In this document: one piece after another, positions 1 to 4,424 of the stretch
Layout: the number at the start of each line of letters is the position of its first letter
Position numbering within the stretch: the first letter of the stretch is position 1
Assembly (NCBI GenBank): GCA_005800795.1
Contig: SYEN01000119.1
Location: 1-5,148, forward strand
Length of the DNA stretch: 5,148 bases
Direction of reading: 5' to 3'
DNA from: Burkholderiales bacterium
GTDB taxonomy: Bacteria; Pseudomonadota; Gammaproteobacteria; Burkholderiales; SG8-41
The notes under the pieces: generated by a model
What the model was told of the DNA's origin: nothing
What the model saw: only the letters and a program-made list of their open reading frames with translations
Databases searched by the model: none
Made by a program: the position numbers and the translations under genes

Positions 1-509
1 GGTGAAGAGGCGAACTGTGTGACTTGCTGGCGCAGTTTTTCAATCGGCGCGGACGCTCCCAGCAAGCCACTGGCAACCGCGGTCTTTTCCACCGAACTGA
101 CCTGCAGCGCCTGCAACAGCAGTTGCTTAAGCCGCTGCGGATCAGTGGGCTTGGCGACAAACTCGATTGCGCCCAGTGTCCTGGCATGACGTGCATTTGC
201 TTCGTCGTTCTGCCCCGACAGCACCACGATTTTGATCGCTGGCGAATAAGCGAGCAGCTCGCCGATCAACTGAAAGCCTTCGTCGGGCCGGTGCGGTGAA
301 GGCGGCAAACCCAAGTCCACCAACGCCAGCGCGGGCGGCGTCTCCAGTTGCCGCAGCAGACTGCGTGCCTGCGGGCGCGAATCCGCCACGAAGACATTGA
401 AATCCTGGCTCAGCACAAAATTCAGCGTATCCGCGATCAGCGGATCGTCGTCGACGATCAGCAAATCGGGTTTGGGCGCCGCTCTATGCGCTGGGGCTGT
501 CGTGTTCAT
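1..509 (-). CDS. NtrC-family (sigma-54-dependent) response regulator, N-terminal part, truncated by window edge
   Basis: The 169 visible codons hold a receiver domain (about residues 15-135) and the first residues of an AAA+ sigma-54-activating domain. Receiver residues are all present: acidic cluster D20-D21-D22, phosphoacceptor D65 in ALVDLGLPP, switch S98 and K120 in AKP. After a short linker the stretch LLGASAPIEKLRQQVTQFASS (146-168, about) matches the conserved start of NtrC-type ATPase domains; the rest, with GAFTGA and the DNA-binding helix, would lie left of position 1. The DLGLPP followed by DEGF, and LGAIEF, resemble PrsR, the PEP-CTERM-associated regulator, and the gene next door encodes a PEP-CTERM protein, so a PrsR-like role is possible. 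The usual PrsR receiver differs in many positions, so no symbol is given. ATG at 507-509 is the only ATG close to the domain; no Shine-Dalgarno is visible before it. A TTG at codon 16 is a distant alternative. Confidence 0.88.
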   Translation of the reverse strand, partial: MNTTAPAHRAAPKPDLLIVDDDPLIADTLNFVLSQDFNVFVADSRPQARSLLRQLETPPALALVDLGLPPSPHRPDEGFQLIGELLAYSPAIKIVVLSGQNDEANARHARTLGAIEFVAKPTDPQRLKQLLLQALQVSSVEKTAVASGLLGASAPIEKLRQQVTQFASS

Positions 510-510
510 G

Positions 511-533
511 ATCTGGCGAGGATTGTGCCAGAT
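511..533 (-). promoter_or_regulatory. 7-bp dyad with sigma-54-like -24/-12 element before the response regulator
   Basis: On the minus strand ATCTGGC, nine bases, GCCAGAT forms a perfect inverted repeat ending one base before the ATG at 509. Inside it, 530-516 reads TGGCAC, five bases, TCGC, which keeps the GG-N10-GC spacing of sigma-54 promoters with a perfect -24 half and 3 of 4 in the -12 half. If it were a promoter, transcription would start around codon 2 of the proposed CDS, which argues against it unless translation starts further in. An autoregulatory operator or a start-site hairpin is an equally good reading. Seen: the dyad and spacing. Inferred: any function. Confidence 0.35.
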
Positions 534-584
534 TGAAGGCGGGGGTGGGCGGAGCGCGAGCGAGCAGTCGCTGGCGGCGGCCAC

Positions 585-609
585 AAAAAACCCCGCCGAA
601 GCGGGGTTT
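585..609 (-). terminator. Intrinsic terminator with UUCG tetraloop, after the PEP-CTERM gene
   Basis: Read on the minus strand this is AAA CCCCGC TTCG GCGGGG followed by six T. The 6-bp GC stem can be extended by three A-T pairs, and the loop is the extra-stable C(UUCG)G form. It begins 23 bases after the stop codon of the PEP-CTERM gene and lies 75 bases before the response-regulator start, so it should separate the two transcripts. On the plus strand the hairpin is followed by only three T, so it is mainly a leftward terminator. Confidence 0.9.
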
Positions 610-632
610 CACTGAATTAAACGAGACGCTGT

Positions 633-1316
633 TTACGCGGCCTGTTGCTTTCTGCGGCGCGCGGCAAACCCCAGTAAGCCCAACCCGGCCAGCATCATGG
701 CGTAGGTTTCGGGTTCGGGCACGACGGACAGTGTTGAAACCGTCAGCCGGATATCGTCCACGCCGACGTCGTAAGCGTCCGGCCCCCAGGTGAGTACCAG
801 ACCGGTATTGCTCGACAAATTCCCGGCAAAGTTCACTGGTGTGGCTGCGACGTTGAACGATCCACTGCTGAACAAAACCGCATTGGTGCCGAGATCCTGC
901 ACAGTGAAGGACAAACTGCGATTGACGCTCCGGTAGCTACCAAACGTCACGGCGTCAAGCGAAACTGAGAACCCCGCCAGTGCGGTAAACGTTATCTCCG
1001 CGCGATAGTTGGCGTCGTCAGCTCCACCCCAAGCGACGTCGTTCAGCCCACTGTAGCTTGGAGAGTCCCAATATTTCAGGAAGGCTTCATAAGTAGAGCC
1101 ATTAAGATGGGTCGAGCGATGGGAGACATCCAGTCCGACAGTGTCGCCGTAATTCTGGCCGATTTGCTCGAAGTTGGTGCACACCGCATTGCCAGCAGCG
1201 CCGCAAATATTGCCGGAAAAATCGAGCAGCACAGTGGCGGAATGGGCCGGCATCGAGACCGCAGCGCCCGCGGATAGTGAGACAGCTAAAAGGGCTTTGG
1301 AGAGGTGCTTTTGCAT
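633..1316 (-). CDS. PEP-CTERM sorting domain-containing secreted protein
   Basis: A 227-residue exported protein. Residues 1-27 are a Sec signal peptide: K4/K7, a hydrophobic run to about 22, and an AHSA cleavage site. The C-terminus is a textbook PEP-CTERM tripartite signal: VPEPE at 199-203, a hydrophobic segment YAMMLAGLGLLGFAA (205-219) and the basic end RRRK. Such tails are recognised by exosortase, which cleaves the protein at the inner membrane on its way to the cell surface or extracellular matrix. The body (28-198) is Ser/Thr/Asn/Gly-rich with alternating hydrophobic stretches, as expected of a beta-sandwich; C38 and C46 may form a disulfide. I recognise no enzymatic motif, so its role (matrix or surface component) is unknown. 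ATG at 1316 is set by the AGGAG eight bases upstream. It stands alone transcriptionally, with a strong terminator downstream. No exosortase gene is in the window. Confidence 0.93.
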   Translation of the reverse strand: MQKHLSKALLAVSLSAGAAVSMPAHSATVLLDFSGNICGAAGNAVCTNFEQIGQNYGDTVGLDVSHRSTHLNGSTYEAFLKYWDSPSYSGLNDVAWGGADDANYRAEITFTALAGFSVSLDAVTFGSYRSVNRSLSFTVQDLGTNAVLFSSGSFNVAATPVNFAGNLSSNTGLVLTWGPDAYDVGVDDIRLTVSTLSVVPEPETYAMMLAGLGLLGFAARRRKQQAA

Positions 1317-1324
1317 GACGGAAA

Positions 1325-1329
1325 CTCCT
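1325..1329 (-). promoter_or_regulatory. Shine-Dalgarno site of the PEP-CTERM gene
   Basis: The minus strand reads TTAGGAG, then eight bases, then ATG at 1316. It is the best ribosome binding site in the window and fixes the start of the PEP-CTERM gene. Confidence 0.85.
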
Positions 1330-1517
1330 AAGGTGGGAAACGGTAAAGCCTTAGACAGAAATCAGCGTAAAGTCGTAGCGCCAACAGCTTTGCGGCACAC
1401 TTTAGGGTATGAACAGGGAACAAGCCGCTAGCTTAAAGCCGGTCATGATTACCAGTACATTCGCCTAAATGTTTTTGGCGCCAGAAGCGTTGTGCAATAG
1501 CCCGTTTGGACTAATTT

Positions 1518-1531
1518 GGCATGAAAATGCC
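1518..1531. repeat. Inverted repeat GGCAT-GAAA-ATGCC
   Basis: A perfect 5-bp stem with a 4-base GAAA loop on the plus strand (a GNRA-type loop), directly followed by TATAAT at 1532-1537. It could be a small hairpin or an operator in the promoter spacer; the sequence does not decide. Confidence 0.45.
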
Positions 1532-1537
1532 TATAAT
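1532..1537 (+). promoter_or_regulatory. Orphan consensus -10 box (TATAAT)
   Basis: A perfect TATAAT on the plus strand, but the hexamers at 16-18 bp upstream do not resemble TTGACA; the best nearby, TTGGAC at 1506-1511, leaves a 20-bp spacer. No plus-strand gene follows: a transcript would run antisense into the 3' end of the gene at 1672-2574. In an AT-rich stretch this may well be chance. Confidence 0.2.
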
Positions 1538-1554
1538 TTTTCTAATCTGAAGCC

Positions 1555-1567
1555 AGCCAAATTGGCT
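1555..1567. repeat. Palindrome AGCCAA-A-TTGGCT
   Basis: A perfect 6-bp dyad around a single base, 13 bp in all. Too tight for a hairpin, so if functional it would be a protein-binding site. It lies about 240 bp upstream of the PEP-CTERM start codon. Confidence 0.4.
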
Positions 1568-1590
1568 ACAAGTATTTTCTCTTTTAAAAT

Positions 1591-1621
1591 AATATCAATG
1601 AAAACAAATGCTTATGATATT
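1591..1621. repeat. AT-rich inverted repeat AATATCA ... TGATATT
   Basis: Two perfect 7-base arms (1591-1597 and 1615-1621) around a 17-base loop; TAAAAT before the first arm and TTTA after the second extend it imperfectly. It sits about 50 bases past the stop of the 1672-2574 gene. It is not followed by a typical T-run after a GC stem, so I do not call it a terminator. Confidence 0.35.
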
Positions 1622-1671
1622 TTAGCGAGATTAGTTTTCCTCAGCCGTTCGCTCGCGCACGGCCCGCCGTT

Positions 1672-2574
1672 TCAGCCCTTGGCGTAGCCCGTCAGAATCA
1701 GCTGGGTCGAGCCGGTAGAAGCAGTTTGCACTCGGGCGAAGGTCAGCCGCAGCGGCGTGCTGGCAAAGGTGTAACGGCTGCCGGATTTGTCGAGTTGTGC
1801 GCCCGCCTCGCGCATCAATCCTTCGGCGGTTTCGGCGGGTAGCGTCATGGTGTGCTCTTCCGTTGTCAGCGTGCCCTCAATGGCTTTGACAACCGACATG
1901 CGGATTTCGTAGAACCTTGCTTCTTTGTCCGGCGGTACCACGTGCGCGGTAACGAACCGTACCAGCGCTTTGACTTCCTCGAACTGCGGCTTCTCGAAGC
2001 GAAGTTCCAGCGGCGGGGATTTGATGCGCTGGCCGTCTACTTCGACTTCAGCGGCAACCGTGGCGGATTCCGCGCGGCGGATTTGCCAGCCGAGTCCGCC
2101 CTGCCCGTGTATGGGGGACACCGGCGGTGCGCCTCGCGGCGGCGAACCCGCCCAACCCCAGAGCCATGCGCCGCGCGATTGCGGCATGTTGAGGAAAAAA
2201 ATGTCTTCCAGCGAAAGGGTAAACAGCGTCTCGCTCGTTCCCGGTGCGATGGTGACGCGTGTCAGCGGCGCTGCGGGCCGCCGGTACAGACCCATGGGGA
2301 AGTGCATATAGCGCGAGAGCAACTGGTTCTGTTTGCCTTTGCCGCTGCCGTAACCCTTCCACGCCGAAATTTGGCGGCTGCTGTTGTTTACCACTACACA
2401 CGAAATGCTGCGACCGCGCGGATTGTCCTGCGCATCGAAAGTGCGCAGTTCGACTTGCACATCGTTGGCGTGAGCGCGTGGCATCATGAAGGTGAGCACC
2501 AGTGCCAGCAGGAAAAACAATCGCCCGCCGTGTGCGGCCCGGCGCACGGCTTTACCGTGAAGGGCGGGAGGCAT
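1672..2574 (-). CDS. Exported protein of unknown function, co-oriented with ABC ATPase
   Basis: I do not recognise this 300-residue protein. Residues 1-36 form a long signal peptide: basic n-region with R11, R12 and R18, hydrophobic core LFFLLALVLTFMM (19-31), and an AHA site with cleavage expected after A36. The mature part has one cysteine (C59), many alternating hydrophobic/polar stretches suggesting beta-structure, an aromatic patch (GAWLWGWAG, 135-143), a Pro/Gly-rich segment (144-162), and a C-terminal charged half (185-300). There is no transmembrane segment besides the signal, so it is periplasmic or surface-bound, not a permease. ATG at 2574 is the only good start after an in-frame stop; AGGCG lies about 13 bases upstream, which is weak. 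It follows the ABC ATPase gene by 67 bases on the same strand, so co-transcription and a shared task are plausible but unproven. Confidence 0.82.
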   Translation of the reverse strand: MPPALHGKAVRRAAHGGRLFFLLALVLTFMMPRAHANDVQVELRTFDAQDNPRGRSISCVVVNNSSRQISAWKGYGSGKGKQNQLLSRYMHFPMGLYRRPAAPLTRVTIAPGTSETLFTLSLEDIFFLNMPQSRGAWLWGWAGSPPRGAPPVSPIHGQGGLGWQIRRAESATVAAEVEVDGQRIKSPPLELRFEKPQFEEVKALVRFVTAHVVPPDKEARFYEIRMSVVKAIEGTLTTEEHTMTLPAETAEGLMREAGAQLDKSGSRYTFASTPLRLTFARVQTASTGSTQLILTGYAKG

Positions 2575-2641
2575 GCCAGTGAATTCGCCTGCTGACAGAG
2601 CTCATTGTAAGTAATTGATTTTATTGAATTATTTTTAACGG
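2575..2641 (-). other. AT-rich spacer between ATPase and secreted-protein genes
   Basis: The 67-base spacer is strikingly AT-rich beside the genes it joins. On the minus strand it contains TAAAAT and TACAAT hexamers that could act as -10 boxes, but no upstream hexamer is a good -35. There is no terminator hairpin, so read-through from the ATPase gene is expected; an internal promoter is possible. Confidence 0.3.
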
Positions 2642-3418
2642 CTAAACCGGGACTGACGCCACGGGTGTTACCAAAGCCATAAATGCCGCTTCCATCGAGG
2701 TGGCATTCTGCGCCTGCATCAGTTCCGTTGGAGTGCCAGCAAAACACAACTTGCCGCCGTCGATCACCGCCACGCGGCTGCACATTTCTTCGACGTCGGC
2801 GAGCGCGTGCGAAGTAAAGAAAATGGTTTTGCCGGCGTCGTTGAGTGCTTTGAGCTTGCGCTTCAATAAAATGCGCGCGCGCGGGTCGAGGCCGCTGGTG
2901 GGTTCATCGAGGATGTAGAGGTCTTTGCCGGAAAGCATGCACGCGGCGAGGCCGAGCTTTTGATTCATGCCCTTGGAGTAGGCGCGCACGGCTTTGTCGA
3001 GCGCCGCAGGGGCGAGATCGAGTTCCTGCAGCAGTTGCACAGCGGTGGTTTCGTCATAGACGGCGCGATGCATTTTCGCCATGTATTGCAGAAAATCGCG
3101 CCCGGTGAGGTAGAACGGCGGATTGAAACGCTCGGGCAGATACGCCAGCCGCGCGCGCGCTTCGGTTTTGCGATGCGACACGCCGAAGATTTCTATGGTA
3201 CCGCCGTTGACGCGATCCGGCTCGCAAAAATCGAGCAGGCATTTGATCAGTGTGGTTGTGCCCGCGCCGTTGGCGCCCACCAGGCCGAAGCAGTCGCCGG
3301 GTGCGATGTCGAGGGTAAAGCCGCTCAACGCGTTCGCCGAGCTGCCAGTGCTGGCGCCCGCGTAGGTTTTGCTGACGCCGGTAAAGCGCAGGGCGGGAAT
3401 GATGTTTGCAGCGGACAT
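2642..3418 (-). CDS. ABC transporter-type ATP-binding protein with substituted Walker A lysine
   Basis: An ABC nucleotide-binding domain of the ABC-2 exporter-like type, 258 residues from ATG 3418 (numbers below count from a possible GTG start at 3454, 12 codons earlier). Walker A reads GANGAGTTTL (60-69): the invariant lysine is T66, codon ACA at 3259-3257. All else is intact: LPERF with Glu in place of the Q-loop Gln (106-110), signature YSKGMNQ (159-165), Walker B LYILDEP with E184, D-loop SGLDP, and H-loop H216. A C-terminal tail of about 30 residues follows. No permease gene adjoins it in the window; downstream is the unknown exported protein. ATG 3418 gives the usual short lead-in to the first strand, but neither start has a ribosome binding site. 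Family knowledge says loss of this lysine severely impairs ATP binding and hydrolysis, so the protein may be inactive, regulatory, or the base may be an error. Confidence 0.9.
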   Translation of the reverse strand: MSAANIIPALRFTGVSKTYAGASTGSSANALSGFTLDIAPGDCFGLVGANGAGTTTLIKCLLDFCEPDRVNGGTIEIFGVSHRKTEARARLAYLPERFNPPFYLTGRDFLQYMAKMHRAVYDETTAVQLLQELDLAPAALDKAVRAYSKGMNQKLGLAACMLSGKDLYILDEPTSGLDPRARILLKRKLKALNDAGKTIFFTSHALADVEEMCSRVAVIDGGKLCFAGTPTELMQAQNATSMEAAFMALVTPVASVPV

Positions 3419-3498
3419 GGGGTTTTGGGAGGGCGGCAAGCGGGATTTTGGCACATCGCGGTGCGCGTGGCAGGGGTGGCCCCGATACGTGCTCCGAT

Positions 3499-3527
3499 TT
3501 GTGATTCACCTATTGAGCCGTTAAAAT
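3499..3527 (+). promoter_or_regulatory. Sigma-70-type promoter for the mla operon
   Basis: TTGTGA (3499-3504, 4 of 6), a 17-bp spacer and TAAAAT (3522-3527, 5 of 6) on the plus strand. Transcription would start near 3534, leaving a leader of about 59 bases before the mlaF start. It is the best sigma-70 candidate in the window and sits where an operon promoter is needed. Confidence 0.6.
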
Positions 3528-3530
3528 CAC
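3501..3530. repeat. Nested dyads overlapping the mla promoter
   Basis: GTGATT (3501-3506) and AATCAC (3525-3530) are a perfect 6-bp inverted pair spanning the -35 to -10 interval; GTGATTCAC (3501-3509) is itself a palindrome. A repressor site controlling the divergent genes is conceivable; there is no further evidence. Confidence 0.3.
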
Positions 3531-3592
3531 CGTTCCGATCCTACTTTCGCCCGGTTTTTTTACCTCGCCGCCCGCTTCGCCCGGACTTCGCA

Positions 3593-4408
3593 GTGCCTGA
3601 CAAAAACATCATAGAAATCAAGGACGTAAATTACGCCTACGGCACGCGTCCGATTTTGACCGTCATCAATATGTCGATCCCGCGTGGCTCGACGGTGGCG
3701 ATCATGGGCATTAGCGGTTCGGGCAAAACCACGTTGTTGCGTTTGATCGCGGGCGTGATGAAAGCGAAGCAGGGCGAAGTGTGGGTTGACGGCGAGCGCG
3801 TGAACGATCTCGACACGGCGGGTATTTTCAAGCTGCGGCGCCGGTTGGGCATGATGTTCCAGTTTGGCGCGCTCTTTACTGATTTGTCGGTGTTCGACAA
3901 CGTGGCGTTCCAGATGCGTGAGCATACCGATTTGTCCGAGGCGATGATTCGCGATCTGGTGTTGATGAAACTGCACGCGGTGGGCCTGCGCGGTGCGCAC
4001 CAGCTGATGCCTTCTGAACTGTCGAGCGGCATGTCGCGGCGCGTGGCGCTGGCGCGCGCGATTGCGTTGGATCCGGCGTTGATGCTCTATGACGAGCCGT
4101 TCACGGGGCTGGACCCGATTGCGATGGGCACCATCACCAATCTGATCAAGGAACTCAACGCGGCGCTGGGCGCCACTTCCATCGTGGTCACGCACGACGT
4201 GCAGGAAGCGCTGGGGGTGGTGGATTACGTGTACTATCTGTCGGATGGAAAAATGGTGGCCCACGGCACGCCCGATGACATTCGCAACTCCACTGATCCG
4301 CTGGTGCGGCAGTTTGTCTATGGCGAATTCGACGGTCCGGTGGCGTATCAGTATCCGAGCCGCAAGCTCGCCGACGATATGAGGCTGCCCTCCGGAGCGG
4401 CGCACTGA
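3593..4408 (+). CDS. mlaF: MlaF, ATPase of the Mla (Ttg2) phospholipid ABC transporter
   Basis: A complete 271-residue ABC ATPase, close to the length of E. coli MlaF. Walker A GISGSGKTT (39-47), Q-loop Q90 in MMFQFGALF, signature LSSGMSRR (143-150), Walker B LMLYDEP (163-169) with E168, TGLDPI D-loop and H201 are all intact. The FQFGALFTDLSVFDNV stretch, the M-R-R signature variant, DEPFTGLDPI and the C-terminal tail (DPLVRQFVYGEFDGPV) are typical of MlaF rather than of other ABC families. It powers MlaE in the inner membrane for phospholipid traffic between inner and outer membranes. GTG at 3593 is chosen because upstream in-frame codons lack sensible starts and the family N-terminus lies here; the reading frame stays open far upstream only because it shadows the opposite-strand ATPase gene. 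The ribosome site is weak (GGA about ten bases upstream). mlaE begins 12 bases after the stop. Confidence 0.96.
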   Translation: MPDKNIIEIKDVNYAYGTRPILTVINMSIPRGSTVAIMGISGSGKTTLLRLIAGVMKAKQGEVWVDGERVNDLDTAGIFKLRRRLGMMFQFGALFTDLSVFDNVAFQMREHTDLSEAMIRDLVLMKLHAVGLRGAHQLMPSELSSGMSRRVALARAIALDPALMLYDEPFTGLDPIAMGTITNLIKELNAALGATSIVVTHDVQEALGVVDYVYYLSDGKMVAHGTPDDIRNSTDPLVRQFVYGEFDGPVAYQYPSRKLADDMRLPSGAAH

Positions 4409-4409
4409 C

Positions 4410-4424
4410 ATGGCCACCACATGA
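4410..4424 (+). CDS. Four-codon minicistron overlapping the mlaE start (doubtful)
   Basis: ATG at 4410 begins MATT and then TGA, whose stop overlaps the mlaE ATG as ATGA (4421-4424). The only Shine-Dalgarno-like element, GGAG at 4394-4397, is 12 bases from this ATG but 23 from that of mlaE. It could feed ribosomes to mlaE by termination-reinitiation, or be chance. Confidence 0.2.
   Translation: MATT

Larger units (their letters stand above)
1317..1671. other. Gene-free, partly AT-rich intergenic region
   Basis: These 355 bases lie between the PEP-CTERM gene (whose leader and promoter must be at the left end) and the 3' end of the unknown secreted-protein gene. The part from about 1500 to 1640 is clearly richer in A+T than the flanking genes. 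It holds three inverted repeats and one orphan TATAAT (separate entries). A 72-codon plus-strand reading frame at 1469-1687 has no ribosome binding site or recognisable protein and runs into the neighbouring gene; I do not regard it as real. I see no convincing intrinsic terminator for the 1672-2574 gene here, and no strong promoter for the PEP-CTERM gene. Confidence 0.7.

Noticed and set aside
143..150. Apparent defect in the MlaF signature (protein residues 143-150), LSSGM instead of LSGGM.
   Set aside because: The third position of the ABC signature varies naturally; the essential second glycine (G146) is kept.
24..615. Small plus-strand frames across the left end.
   Set aside because: They are antisense to the response regulator, whose receiver motifs on the minus strand are unambiguous.
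1427..1440. GG-N10-GC element (minus strand) that could be a sigma-54 promoter for the PEP-CTERM gene.
   Set aside because: Only the invariant pairs match; CGGCTT and TAGC are poor, and with several GG pairs tested such a hit is expected by chance.
1852..2595. 247-codon plus-strand open frame.
   Set aside because: Fully antisense to the 1672-2574 gene, with low-complexity composition typical of a shadow frame in GC-rich DNA and no ribosome site.
3454..3454. GTG start at 3454 for the ABC ATPase.
   Set aside because: No ribosome site, and the extra 12 residues are Pro/Ser/Arg-rich with no family counterpart; ATG 3418 preferred, though not proven.
2960..3592. Long upstream extension of the mlaF reading frame (frame open from 2960).
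   Set aside because: It lies opposite the ABC ATPase gene, its translation has no MlaF similarity, and the MlaF family N-terminus starts at 3593.
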